DNA from: a virus
Reading direction: 5' to 3' (one strand)
Virus record (IMG/VR): IMGVR_UViG_3300035183_000096
Coordinates: 62,001-126,000 of that record
Length of the DNA: 64,000 nt
Made by a program: the position numbers and the translations under genes. The notes beneath the pieces were generated by a model. That model had not been told where the DNA came from. It searched no databases and saw only the letters and a program-made list of their open reading frames with translations. Below, one piece after another: positions 20,435-29,279 of this stretch. Positions within the stretch are counted from its first letter, which is position 1. Each line of letters starts with the position of its first letter.

Positions 20435-21379
20435 TTATAATCCTGGGCAATATAACTCACACATACCGCGAACTATCGCTCTATATAATGGAGGCTCGGA
20501 TTCTACCTCATATCCTGTTAGGTCCATAAACCTTATTGTTCCCCAAGGATAATCATTAAGCAATTGAGGATACACCTTTGTACCTGACCATATTGAGCCG
20601 TGTGGTGTTAGTGGAATGCCAGAGTTTTCTTGCATTTTATTGAAGTCAAAACCGCTTATAGTAGTCTCCGTTTGCATGGTTATAATATCAACGATTCTAT
20701 TTCTGTCATATGGCGTTTCCGCAAATATATGCCACTGAACACCTACATAACACCATTTGCCGCCACCTAATTGTAATGGTGTCCACTTCCTAGAAGGCAA
20801 CACCTCAACTACTACGGCTGGTAATTGTATTCTATTTTCATCAAATACAGTCTTAAAACCTGAGCCATACTCAAAGAAAGTTGCGTCATCCGCCCTAAAA
20901 CTTCTATATGCAATTTCACGAAACCAATCTACGCTTGCTGGTTCAAAACTATAATACTTATGACTAAATTGTGCTGTGACAACCGAGCCGGTTGGTATAG
21001 CATTATCAAATTCTATTCTACCTAAAGGATAGTTTACACTAAAAGCATATGTTCCTCTGGCACCAGTTGGATAAAATGTATTATCTATTTTGATACCAGT
21101 CACTCTAACTGGTTGATAATCGTAGTTTATACCAGTTTCCCACACCCAATTTTTTCTAAAACCTTCCCACACTTGACCTTGAGAAAACCCTGGTGCTTCT
21201 GCATTTCTAAGTTGAGAAAGGTTCCCACCATACTCACCAGATTCACCATACTCTATATTAGAAAAGCCACCTATATTAAGTTGACACCAATCAAACCATG
21301 CAACAATGTTAGTTTCTAGTTGCATGGAAATTGTACTTTCACCAATATGATTTATACCTTTGAAATTAAGTATCGCCAT
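20435..21379 (-). CDS. Tail completion/terminator-position structural protein (314 aa)
   Basis: 314 residues, aromatic-rich and beta-rich (MAILNFKGINHIGESTISMQ; later GARGTYAFSVNYPLGRIEFD; GGGKWCYVGVQWHIFAETPY). It lies just upstream of the tube gene, where tail terminator or neck proteins are found. The start overlaps the end of the previous gene by 14 bases. No family is recognised with certainty. Confidence 0.5.
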   Translation of the reverse strand: MAILNFKGINHIGESTISMQLETNIVAWFDWCQLNIGGFSNIEYGESGEYGGNLSQLRNAEAPGFSQGQVWEGFRKNWVWETGINYDYQPVRVTGIKIDNTFYPTGARGTYAFSVNYPLGRIEFDNAIPTGSVVTAQFSHKYYSFEPASVDWFREIAYRSFRADDATFFEYGSGFKTVFDENRIQLPAVVVEVLPSRKWTPLQLGGGKWCYVGVQWHIFAETPYDRNRIVDIITMQTETTISGFDFNKMQENSGIPLTPHGSIWSGTKVYPQLLNDYPWGTIRFMDLTGYEVESEPPLYRAIVRGMCELYCPGL

Positions 21380-22214
21380 CTCCCTTCCCCAAGAATTTTA
21401 CTAAAGCATTTAGTAGGTTGTCATTTCTATCATCATCGGCCAAGCCTTTCATCATACTATTGATGATTTCCTCTATCTTTGGACGAAATAAATCAAGGTT
21501 TCTAGTAATCCAATTATCATTTGCAGTACCAGCAAACTCAGCGGGTACACCCCAGGCTCCACCATTCTTAGGAACCATTATAGCTTGACCTGTACGAGAT
21601 GTAGGAAAGTTTCCAAACTTAACCCTATAACCAAAGATTACTGGTTCAGCACCACTGGTTAATAACCATTTAAGCCAGTCTATATTGAAGACTTCAAACT
21701 TCTCTGCTGGCCTACCCCTTAATCCCGTCCTCTCTTTACCCAAACTTTTTCTATTCGGATATGACCCTAACCTATCCTTACGAGTTATACGCCTACCATT
21801 AACAGTAGGATAACTAACTTGAACCAAATTATATATCTTTTCTGGGTCACGGTCAAAACTAACAACTATAGCACCAAACAATACATTAGAAGATGAAACA
21901 GGTTTCTGATATTTAACCTTAAACATATCACCTATAAGTTTTGTTAATCTAGTCATTACATATTCTGGCTGTTCTATACCAAATTCCAGTCGCAATCTTC
22001 CGTTTGGTGTCACTAGAGATTGATACTCTGGACTTGCCCTAAGTTGTTGAATAAACATTTTCCCAACAACCTTTGATAACTTATCAGCAATCGAACTAAG
22101 TCTTTTATCCAATCTAACCTTCATATTTCTCATAATCTCTTTCCTAAGCTCACGCTCAGAAATGTTAAGATTAAGAGTTACAGGAAAGTTCATATCATTA
22201 ACGTTAGCCACCAA
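21366..22214 (-). CDS. Head-tail joining/neck protein candidate (282 aa)
   Basis: A 282-residue basic protein with a helical N-terminal third (SERELRKEIMRNMKVRLDKR) and a C-terminal beta/helix part that contains repeated Arg/Lys-rich loops (NGRRITRKDRLGSYPNRKSL). Its order between connector and tube genes suggests a gp10-like neck or tail-completion protein. This is inference from position only. The ATG overlaps the preceding gene by 11 bases. Confidence 0.45.
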   Translation of the reverse strand: MVANVNDMNFPVTLNLNISERELRKEIMRNMKVRLDKRLSSIADKLSKVVGKMFIQQLRASPEYQSLVTPNGRLRLEFGIEQPEYVMTRLTKLIGDMFKVKYQKPVSSSNVLFGAIVVSFDRDPEKIYNLVQVSYPTVNGRRITRKDRLGSYPNRKSLGKERTGLRGRPAEKFEVFNIDWLKWLLTSGAEPVIFGYRVKFGNFPTSRTGQAIMVPKNGGAWGVPAEFAGTANDNWITRNLDLFRPKIEEIINSMMKGLADDDRNDNLLNALVKFLGKGDGDT

Positions 22215-22722
22215 CTCTCTCCCATATTGCGATAAAATATCTATTTGGAACTATATTATTCTTATTAGTAGGGTCACTAACCAATCTAAATCTATACTCT
22301 TGTATTCCCTGTATAGCAACTTGAAAGATGGCGTATGAACATTTCAAAATCTTAGGTAAATCAGATATGTAACCTTTAGTCTGCACAGTAGAACCAGACT
22401 GTCTCATGCGAATATCAGGATTGGTTATTCTATCAAAGGTTCTGCTATCCCAATTGCACAACAATCTAATAGTTTCTGTTTGTTCCTGATGTTTCTGTCC
22501 GCTACCACCACAATACACGCATGAACCAACTCTTGGCGAGGGGCCACCATGGCTCCAAATATGAGGGCCTTTCTTACCAATCAAATCCTGTCCACATGAG
22601 CAAGGAACAGGTGTAGGCGGATATACCAACTTGACATCTTTGCCAAGCTGGTCGATTAGGTCATCTATAGCATCTTGTGCTATCCGTCTAATAGCGTTAC
22701 TTATCTGAAATATCTTGGCCAT
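22204..22722 (-). CDS. Neck-region protein with a Cys4 zinc-binding-like motif (172 aa)
   Basis: About residues 38-80 carry CSCGQDLIGKKGPHIWSHGG and then a CVYCGGSG segment, i.e. CxC and CxxC pairs 28 residues apart with His residues between, which looks like a zinc-ribbon-type site. The rest is a small alpha/beta domain. ATG 22722 has AAGG six bases upstream; an ATG three bases earlier is possible. It belongs to the run of head-tail joining genes, function unknown. Confidence 0.55.
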   Translation of the reverse strand: MAKIFQISNAIRRIAQDAIDDLIDQLGKDVKLVYPPTPVPCSCGQDLIGKKGPHIWSHGGPSPRVGSCVYCGGSGQKHQEQTETIRLLCNWDSRTFDRITNPDIRMRQSGSTVQTKGYISDLPKILKCSYAIFQVAIQGIQEYRFRLVSDPTNKNNIVPNRYFIAIWERVGG

Positions 22723-22730
22723 CATACACC

Positions 22731-23132
22731 TTATAGGCTGAATGACTTACGCTTCGTTGTTGCGCTTGTAAAATTAAGTACAGCTACAACATCACCAACA
22801 CCATCGCTATCTACGCGGGTTGTGCCGTCGGTTGAGCGTTCAAAGAACAACACAACATTACCATTAGGAGAGCCTGTTAGTGTTACTTGAAACACAAAGG
22901 TTCCGCCTATATACTTATCTGTATTATTATCAACCATTGTTGCGGCATCATATGAACCTGGACTTATACTACTACTATTATCCAACACTAAAGTTTCTGA
23001 ATTCTCATAAGATAATGCGCCATCTGCACCAAACTTAAATCTACGGGTGTAAACCTTTGCGTTATTAGCACTTATACTCACACCACTATTATTATATATC
23101 TTAAACCTATAATATCTTGGTAAAACTAACAT
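22731..23132 (-). CDS. Small beta-rich virion protein (133 aa)
   Basis: 133 residues, beta-strand pattern (LPRYYRFKIYNNSGVSISAN; GTFVFQVTLTGSPNGNVVLF). It could be a head or neck decoration protein. The start has TAGGAGTAAGAT. The family is not recognised. Confidence 0.5.
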   Translation of the reverse strand: MLVLPRYYRFKIYNNSGVSISANNAKVYTRRFKFGADGALSYENSETLVLDNSSSISPGSYDAATMVDNNTDKYIGGTFVFQVTLTGSPNGNVVLFFERSTDGTTRVDSDGVGDVVAVLNFTSATTKRKSFSL

Positions 23133-23141
23133 ATCTTACTC

Positions 23142-23345
23142 CTACGTTGTGTAGTAATTCCTATCATCAAACCTGTTATCATATTTACCATAAAATATGG
23201 TGTCGGTATTTGTATCAGTAGTGCCACGCTCTTTTTTTTTAGCCATATCAGTTCCGCCGCTACCTTTACCGCCAGTAGCTACTAAAACTCTACCATGATG
23301 GAAGTTTTGACCACCAACACATTTTGTCGCTACATCTACTGCCAT
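23142..23345 (-). CDS. Small hypothetical protein in head-tail gene run (67 aa)
   Basis: 67 residues, Gly- and Lys-rich with FHHGRVLVATGGKGSGGTDM. It has AAAGGTGATAT before the ATG and lies between two well-supported structural genes with gaps of 9 bases, so it is probably real. No function can be assigned. Confidence 0.55.
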   Translation of the reverse strand: MAVDVATKCVGGQNFHHGRVLVATGGKGSGGTDMAKKKERGTTDTNTDTIFYGKYDNRFDDRNYYTT

Positions 23346-23354
23346 ATATCACCT

Positions 23355-23864
23355 TTAATAAAGAGAATCTGAAGGAACTTCATCCATATCCCAACCGGCA
23401 AATATCCTAAATGGACTTACCACAGCTAGTCCTGGGTTTAGACTACCCAACACAAACTCTTTCTTTGCTAAAGCATAAGCAGCACAATATCCTACATCTT
23501 TCAACATAGCTATCTTACTACCTGCTCTACCAGACAAGGCTATTCTTGAACCAACATCTGAGATGTCTATACCTTGTTCGGCAGCTATTCTTGCTTCTGC
23601 TGTATCTAATAAACAAGCGGCTTTTAATGTAACTAGGTTTATAAAAGCATTATCTTGTGGGTCATCTACAGGGTCTGGAGTAACTGTAATCGCCGGTATG
23701 CTAATAGTATATGTCTTAGGGAATGTTAATTCTCCACCTTGAATAAGTTGGGCAGCAAGCAATAATTGCTTTTCTAGCCTTTCATCATCATAAGTGTAAT
23801 TATCTATATCCATATCCCCAATCATCATACGAAGCATTGGGACCATTACATCATTCCAAGCCAT
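23355..23864 (-). CDS. Head-tail connector/adaptor protein (169 aa)
   Basis: 169 mainly helical residues coded immediately downstream of the capsid gene: MAWNDVMVPMLRMMIGDMDI, DDERLEKQLLLAAQLIQGGE, LVTLKAACLLDTAEARIAAE. This all-helical pattern at this position matches phage head-tail connector (gp6-like) adaptors that ring the portal. The start has GGGAGGATTTTCT. Confidence is from pattern and synteny. Confidence 0.65.
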   Translation of the reverse strand: MAWNDVMVPMLRMMIGDMDIDNYTYDDERLEKQLLLAAQLIQGGELTFPKTYTISIPAITVTPDPVDDPQDNAFINLVTLKAACLLDTAEARIAAEQGIDISDVGSRIALSGRAGSKIAMLKDVGYCAAYALAKKEFVLGSLNPGLAVVSPFRIFAGWDMDEVPSDSLY

Positions 23865-23900
23865 AGAAAATCCTCCCTTTTACAATATATACCCCAATAC

Positions 23901-23935
23901 AAAAAAGGGCCGGAAGGAATAACTCCTCCCAGCCC
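23901..23935 (-). terminator. Intrinsic terminator after the major capsid gene
   Basis: The minus strand forms a 12-bp stem (GGGCTGGGAGGA with TTCCTTCCGGCCC, two wobble pairs) followed at once by TTTTTT. It sits between the capsid gene and the connector gene. Confidence 0.9.
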
Positions 23936-23955
23936 TTATAATGTTGAGTCTTAGA

Positions 23956-24966
23956 TTAGAAGCTACCAAGGATAACTCTACGGTTGTCTAATACACCGAA
24001 GCCAATTTCCATCCAGCCACAGTAACCTTGACGACGCTGACGGAACAAGCTATCATCCTCGAAGATTTCCAACTCTTGACGAATTGGCATTACAAAGCTG
24101 TCATTAACACTTAGGTCAAAACCTACCACAAGTTCTCTATCGGAAGTTTGTAGAGCAGCACCAAGTTCATTTAGGTAGTACAACTGATATTCTTGGTCTT
24201 CACCAAGCTCATCGAGTTCGTGTAGGTTGACTCCGAATAGTCTTGTTAAGCCACCGTCGCCTAGTTGATAGATTTCACGACGAGTTACTTCGTCTATTAT
24301 ATCTACGCCCCAATTACGAATATCTTCCTGAGCTTCTGGGGACATATATAGGTCAGTTAGCTTACCGCGGCTGACACTTGTTGAGTTGCCACCGGAGTTA
24401 CGACGCATAACTAGCTTCATAAGAGAAACAAGTCTCTTTGTGAATTGACCTTGGGTTGCGTCAGAATCATATACTAAGATGTTACGGTCAACACCAGCCA
24501 TCAATAGGGTGTGCCAACCATCATCGTTTAACTTCTTGACAAACATGCTTTCAAGAACTTGCATAAACTTTGCAACAATATTCCAACGCGCATTCTTAGC
24601 ATAACGCAATGACCAGTCGATGCTTGCACCAATTTCGTAAGTAGGCATGGTTACGAAGTCGCCTTCTACGAACTTTTGAGGCATCATACCCTGAGATGGA
24701 ACAGCATAAGCAACATACTCACGCTCTGTACCAGGAGCTAAGAAATCCAATGGATATTCTACATATACGCCTGGTTCAAACTTCTCTTGCTGGAAGATGT
24801 TACCAATAATGTCGCCACTCAGAACACCCTTACGAAGAGGGATTTCAAGCGACTTAGCGATTTCGCGTTGTGCAGCAAAAGCTATATAACGGTCATCACT
24901 ACCAGCGTCTCTAAGTGCACACATAGCCTCATCTAGGTCTAAATTATCTATTATTCTATTTTCCAT
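23956..24966 (-). CDS. Major capsid protein (336 aa)
   Basis: 336 residues from the ATG at 24966, which has GGAGAG eight bases upstream; an earlier in-frame ATG at 25014 lies inside the preceding gene. The protein has the HK97-fold style layout: a charged helical N-terminal arm (residues ~1-60), a beta-hinge with VTMPTYEIGASIDWSLRYAK, a long spine-like helix (IVAKFMQVLESMFVKKLNDD), then a late beta segment (RELVVGFDLSVNDSFVMPIR). It follows the decoration gene and is trailed by a strong terminator, typical for the main capsid gene. Confidence 0.85.
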   Translation of the reverse strand: MENRIIDNLDLDEAMCALRDAGSDDRYIAFAAQREIAKSLEIPLRKGVLSGDIIGNIFQQEKFEPGVYVEYPLDFLAPGTEREYVAYAVPSQGMMPQKFVEGDFVTMPTYEIGASIDWSLRYAKNARWNIVAKFMQVLESMFVKKLNDDGWHTLLMAGVDRNILVYDSDATQGQFTKRLVSLMKLVMRRNSGGNSTSVSRGKLTDLYMSPEAQEDIRNWGVDIIDEVTRREIYQLGDGGLTRLFGVNLHELDELGEDQEYQLYYLNELGAALQTSDRELVVGFDLSVNDSFVMPIRQELEIFEDDSLFRQRRQGYCGWMEIGFGVLDNRRVILGSF

Positions 24967-24982
24967 TTTTAGTTTCTCTCCG

Positions 24983-25453
24983 TTACTTAGGAAGTTCAAC
25001 GTATAGCTTTGCAAAACCGTCAGAGTTCTTACGACTACCGAAGACGCCGACTTGTGGAGTTGCAGTTGCGTTTACGAATGTTGGGGTAACATTACCGTTA
25101 TTGGTTAGATAAGCCTTGTCACCAGCCTTTGGATTACCAGTGATTTTGTTTGTAACAACCCAACCTTTCTGAACGATAGTGACCTTACCACCTGTTTGAA
25201 CTTCTTCTTTATAGAAATTCAAGTGTGTTTGGGTCAAATCCTTATTTACAACGTCTTGTATAATGACACCTAATGGAATAGTGCCACTGGCCGTAGATGC
25301 TACATAGCAAAAGGCTTCTGCGTCATCTAAAGAAACACCAGCGCCACCACTAGGGTCTTGGGCAAATACTACTACTTGACCCTTCTCGGCTAAGCCACTT
25401 GAAAAATAATCAATAGAATCTTGAATAATTAGTCTATCGCCTAATAGAGCCAT
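24983..25453 (-). CDS. Capsid decoration/stabilisation protein (156 aa)
   Basis: 156 residues, small beta-barrel pattern: GLAEKGQVVVFAQDPSGGAG, GTIPLGVIIQDVVNKDLTQT, GGKVTIVQKGWVVTNKITGN, PKAGDKAYLTNNGNVTP. This is the signature order of DUF2190/gpD-like capsid decoration proteins and it lies directly upstream of the capsid gene. Site AGGAGAATTAAAAA precedes the ATG. Confidence 0.75.
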   Translation of the reverse strand: MALLGDRLIIQDSIDYFSSGLAEKGQVVVFAQDPSGGAGVSLDDAEAFCYVASTASGTIPLGVIIQDVVNKDLTQTHLNFYKEEVQTGGKVTIVQKGWVVTNKITGNPKAGDKAYLTNNGNVTPTFVNATATPQVGVFGSRKNSDGFAKLYVELPK

Positions 25454-25465
25454 TTTTTAATTCTC

Positions 25466-26089
25466 CTATATAAGTCTTGTCGTCTTATTTGCCCTGGACC
25501 TAGATTGCTCGAACATGTTTGCAATAGCAATACGACGCCGTTCTACCTTATCTTCATTTACACCAGACGTTGCTAAAGCAACATCTTTATTTACACTAAC
25601 ATTATCTAAATCTTTTGCGGTTACGTCATTAAACCTGCTCTTCTTATCAACTTCAGCCCTATCCTTTTCTTCTTTCTTCTTCTTATTAAAATATGCAGCC
25701 CTAGTCTTTTCTACATACCTTGCAAATAGTTCATCGGTCAAAGAAGTTGTAATATCGAATAGTTCGCTTGCTTCATTCTTATCTACACCTAGCTTTTCAA
25801 CTAATATAGAAATACGATTAGACTTAACTCGCTCAGCCTTATTCCTAGCAATTTCTTCGTTAGCATCTGCCAAGTCTGCACTTAGTTCATCGACCTTCTT
25901 AGAAAGTTCGATAATCTTTTCGTTAGCTTTTGCTAATTCGGAAGCCTTAAAACTAAGTTGCTCATCACGAACATTAACATCTGCTTCAAGAGCAGCAATC
26001 TTAGCCTTTAATTGTTCATTTTCTACTTGTAGTTGGTTGTTCTGCTTAGTAAGAGCATCTACCTTTGCATTTAGCTGTTCTAAAGTCAT
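25466..26089 (-). CDS. Scaffold protein from an internal start (207 aa)
   Basis: An in-frame ATG at 26089 (MTLEQLNAKV) has a clean AGGAG at 26099-26103, nine bases upstream, inside the protease gene. It would yield the coiled-coil scaffold alone, in frame with the protease C terminus, as in lambda C/Nu3. Residues 1-100 are heptad-rich (QVENEQLKAKIAALEADVNV). The internal site is visible; its use is inferred. Confidence 0.65.
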   Translation of the reverse strand: MTLEQLNAKVDALTKQNNQLQVENEQLKAKIAALEADVNVRDEQLSFKASELAKANEKIIELSKKVDELSADLADANEEIARNKAERVKSNRISILVEKLGVDKNEASELFDITTSLTDELFARYVEKTRAAYFNKKKKEEKDRAEVDKKSRFNDVTAKDLDNVSVNKDVALATSGVNEDKVERRRIAIANMFEQSRSRANKTTRLI

Positions 26090-26980
26090 ATCATCCATCT
26101 CCTGTGTTTGTTGAGTAACACCGCTAATACCATTCATATACCCCACAGTTTTAGAATTTGAAACAATTTCTTTACAAGAAGCAAAAGTTCTTCCATCAAA
26201 GTCAATTATATTTTGCTTAGCAAAGATAACACTATCTGGATTAGCTGGCTTTTTTACAAGCCCTTTACCAGAGAAAATAAGGTTACGAGGCAACCTACCA
26301 ATCTTGCAACCGTTATATATCCCTGTACCACCATATGCACGTAAATATTTTGTAAGAAATGAACTCTCCTCATTTCTTACTATAATCTTCTGAGAACCAT
26401 CTGGTAAAACAATGGCGTAATCATAATTAGAGAAAAGACATTCCATAGATACAAACCATTTACCTTCCGGTAATTCGGCTAGTATAGTATCCATTCTCTT
26501 CTGCAAATCTTTATTATCATGCCAGACTTTGTATAATACAGATGTTGAAAAGATGTGGAACTTGGATGGTAAGTCTTCAATTGATGTATCATTACCATCC
26601 TTATCAACCTCTGGTATAATGTTATACTCTTCATCAATCGGAGAACATCCAATGATATGACCTATGATGTCTGAAAAGTCGTGCTGATAATTCAATGGCT
26701 TATCTTCAGGCGTATTGCGACTAGCCCATGTCTCACTACGTTCAAAAACATCATCATTAAGATTCCATCCGGTACTTACCATTATTGAGTTTAACGGATG
26801 TAGGTCCACTAGACTTTTAACATTAGCTTTAAGTAACTTATGTAACTTCTCCTCATCAATCTTCTTTGCCTTCAAATTTTCAGCAAGAGAAAGTTCAGCG
26901 GTGTAGGCTAAACAGGCTTTAGACTTAATCTTATGCTGTAAGCCATCCAAAATTTCTTGTCTGTAAATTGGAATCGCCAT
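25466..26980 (-). CDS. Prohead protease fused to a scaffold domain (504 aa)
   Basis: Residues ~50-260 look like a phage prohead serine protease: HPLNSIMVSTGWNLNDDVFE, PLNYQHDFSDIIGHIIGC (candidate His 100 or 108) and GKWFVSMECLF (candidate Ser 178, the SME motif seen in this class). Residues ~295-420 form a long coiled coil (MTLEQLNAKVDALTKQNNQL onward), the usual scaffold part. The C terminus is basic. ATG 26980 has GGAG eight bases upstream; an ATG at 26986 is too close to the site. It lies between portal and decoration genes, as in many phages where protease and scaffold share a frame. Confidence 0.8.
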   Translation of the reverse strand: MAIPIYRQEILDGLQHKIKSKACLAYTAELSLAENLKAKKIDEEKLHKLLKANVKSLVDLHPLNSIMVSTGWNLNDDVFERSETWASRNTPEDKPLNYQHDFSDIIGHIIGCSPIDEEYNIIPEVDKDGNDTSIEDLPSKFHIFSTSVLYKVWHDNKDLQKRMDTILAELPEGKWFVSMECLFSNYDYAIVLPDGSQKIIVRNEESSFLTKYLRAYGGTGIYNGCKIGRLPRNLIFSGKGLVKKPANPDSVIFAKQNIIDFDGRTFASCKEIVSNSKTVGYMNGISGVTQQTQEMDDMTLEQLNAKVDALTKQNNQLQVENEQLKAKIAALEADVNVRDEQLSFKASELAKANEKIIELSKKVDELSADLADANEEIARNKAERVKSNRISILVEKLGVDKNEASELFDITTSLTDELFARYVEKTRAAYFNKKKKEEKDRAEVDKKSRFNDVTAKDLDNVSVNKDVALATSGVNEDKVERRRIAIANMFEQSRSRANKTTRLI

Positions 26981-26986
26981 ATACAT

Positions 26987-27086
26987 CTCTCCTTTGCTTA
27001 TTTCTTATTGCGTTCGTTGCGTGATTCGACGGCACAAAACCGTCTAAGTCAGACTTAGCGCCCACCGCTGCTTATGCAGCCATATA
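26987..27086 (-). promoter_or_regulatory. Three consecutive hairpins between portal and protease genes
   Basis: On the minus strand, GCTGC/GCAGC, CTAAGT/ACTTAG and GACGG/CCGTC can form three small stem-loops in 100 bases ahead of the protease start. None has a clear U-tract, so this is more likely an RNA-processing or stability element than a terminator. Confidence 0.45.
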
Positions 27087-29228
27087 TTACTCGTCGGTTA
27101 GTCCGATAATACAAGCTACAGCTTGAATGGTTCTTATATCCTCTATACTTGGTTCAGCGTTTACTTTAGTCATAAAATCCAATAGAGTATTAGCATATAT
27201 ACGACGAACATTGTCTGGAACTTGCACTGGATTACTAATAATCCCAGCAACAGTTTCCTCTTCTATTTTTTTAAGAGGCTTAAGATTGGCTAAAACTCTA
27301 AATCTTAACTCTTCAAGAACTTGTGCTTCTTCGTCGCTTAATTGACGTAGATTCTTTTTGCCACATGATTCAAGATACACCGGAGTTAAAATATCTGTTA
27401 TAATTCTTTGAGCTTCTTTAGCCCATGCTACCATAGAAGCAAATTCTGCCTTACTACGAGGCTTGACAATTTTTTGCTTACGCTTATTACTATCCTTTGA
27501 GTTTTTCGGCCTACCTTGTTGTGGTTGTCCTTTTTGTTTAGGACTTCCTGGTAAACCCAAAGGAGCTTTAGGTATGGTTTGTCGCATTAAGATTTTCTTT
27601 GTATCCAAACTACTTTTAATACCAACATCTTCTGGGCGTATTAAACCTCGCTGTAAGGCAATCCTTTTCATTTCTTCAAGATTACCCGTCCTATGGTATG
27701 GAGAGGTTTTTTCTGGTAATGCACCTAACTTACGCTGACGATATTCTCTCTTCATACGAATGTTTTCTAGCTCAGGAATCAGATTAAACCTTTCCATTAG
27801 AGCTTCACCAGAAATAAGGTCGCGGTCAGCTAACTGAACTAATAAAGCCTTTTCAGCGTCTTCACTTGTTAATGAAATCTTATCAAAAACTAATTTGGCT
27901 GGTTCGTTCCAACCTAGAGCCTTCTGTACTAAACGTAGTTGGTGATTCCAGAACATAATTAAGATATTTCTAACATAGTTAAGTCTTTCAATGAGTGTCT
28001 TAAGACTTACAGCGTTGTTAGTAAAACCACCGGAGCTGTCACCAGTAAGTGTGCTAGGAATACCTAAACCAGCATAGATATTACGAAGACTTTGTTCGTA
28101 TTTAGCTGAACCAATAAACTTATCTATATCTGTTGATATTTCTTCAACTTTTAGGTCTGGCCCCCATATGATGTCAATGGTGCCACCAGAACCTAATGCC
28201 ATTAACATATTATTAAGTTTGACGAAAGCCGCTGGACCAGGAACAAATTGGTGTTCCAGGCTACCCAACTTCCACACTCTAATACGGGAAGCAGCAGCAT
28301 CTAACGCCGTTCTATCTGCTAATCTAGCTTTTTGGTAGTCAATTAAATCATCCAATATACAATAATGGATTGGGTCCGCCCATGTTTGCCAATCATCTTT
28401 TTTATAATGATAAACAAACGTTTTATCGTCAGGAAGTGGTATATATTTAGCCCCACTTTTTACTAGACTAAGCAATTCGGCAGGTAAGTTTGCTACAAGT
28501 TCTACTACCTTTGGGTCATTAGTAGAACGCATAGCTCTCATTACATTTTCAGGAACCCTTAAAACATATCTGGAAACACCAACGAAAGCTGCAACTTCCT
28601 CACCAACCACTTCAACATCAATTGGATTAAGAAATGTGTACTTCCAAGGGATTTCGTTTTTCTCTGTTGTAGATAAATCTTCTGGATTGGTAATATCAGG
28701 AGCGGCGGATGTTTTTGTCAACTTTTCTACTCTACGAGCGTTTAATTTAGCTGTAGTCATCTTAACCACAGTATTACCAGCCCTCATAAGTATGTTGGAA
28801 AATCTTTCTGAGCGTTCTTTACCATTTACTTTTTCAAACCAAGCCTTAGCTACCTTATCCTTAGCTTTGTTGGTATGCACAACATTTATGCCCTGAGTAA
28901 CAAAGTCAGACATTAAATCAATTACATTGTGAACGATACCAATTTTACGAGCAGCCTCCATACACTCCTTTATATTTTCTTTTTGCCTACGAGGAGTTTG
29001 CTCATTCTTACGGAAGTAGTAGTAGTCGTTATTAGAGTATCCATCCCTTACAGATACATTGGGAGCTACATTTTGGAACGTATTCCATGCAGAAGAGCGG
29101 TGTATTGGGTCGAAATTTTGTGTAGCATTAGCTGACATAGTTAGGGCTTCGGCCTTACTCTTTGCATTATCCCATGTTATATACATAGGACCAGTTTGAT
29201 GTCTTGTCTTCATATACTTAGCAGGCAT
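27087..29228 (-). CDS. Portal protein (713 aa)
   Basis: 713 residues. The portal core is recognisable: ARKIGIVHNVIDLMSDFVTQ, VSRYVLRVPENVMRAM, DPIHYCILDDLIDYQKARLA and YAGLGIPSTLTGDSSGGFTN, followed by an AVSLKTLIERLNYVRNILIM helix pair and a C-terminal basic Lys/Pro/Gln-rich linker. It forms the dodecameric DNA gate at the capsid vertex. It is coded directly after the large terminase gene. Start has AGAGGAATATCAAT. Confidence 0.9.
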   Translation of the reverse strand: MPAKYMKTRHQTGPMYITWDNAKSKAEALTMSANATQNFDPIHRSSAWNTFQNVAPNVSVRDGYSNNDYYYFRKNEQTPRRQKENIKECMEAARKIGIVHNVIDLMSDFVTQGINVVHTNKAKDKVAKAWFEKVNGKERSERFSNILMRAGNTVVKMTTAKLNARRVEKLTKTSAAPDITNPEDLSTTEKNEIPWKYTFLNPIDVEVVGEEVAAFVGVSRYVLRVPENVMRAMRSTNDPKVVELVANLPAELLSLVKSGAKYIPLPDDKTFVYHYKKDDWQTWADPIHYCILDDLIDYQKARLADRTALDAAASRIRVWKLGSLEHQFVPGPAAFVKLNNMLMALGSGGTIDIIWGPDLKVEEISTDIDKFIGSAKYEQSLRNIYAGLGIPSTLTGDSSGGFTNNAVSLKTLIERLNYVRNILIMFWNHQLRLVQKALGWNEPAKLVFDKISLTSEDAEKALLVQLADRDLISGEALMERFNLIPELENIRMKREYRQRKLGALPEKTSPYHRTGNLEEMKRIALQRGLIRPEDVGIKSSLDTKKILMRQTIPKAPLGLPGSPKQKGQPQQGRPKNSKDSNKRKQKIVKPRSKAEFASMVAWAKEAQRIITDILTPVYLESCGKKNLRQLSDEEAQVLEELRFRVLANLKPLKKIEEETVAGIISNPVQVPDNVRRIYANTLLDFMTKVNAEPSIEDIRTIQAVACIIGLTDE

Positions 29229-29279
29229 ATTGATATTCCTCTAATTGAATTGTAATTCTATTAGTTATCATACACCTGA

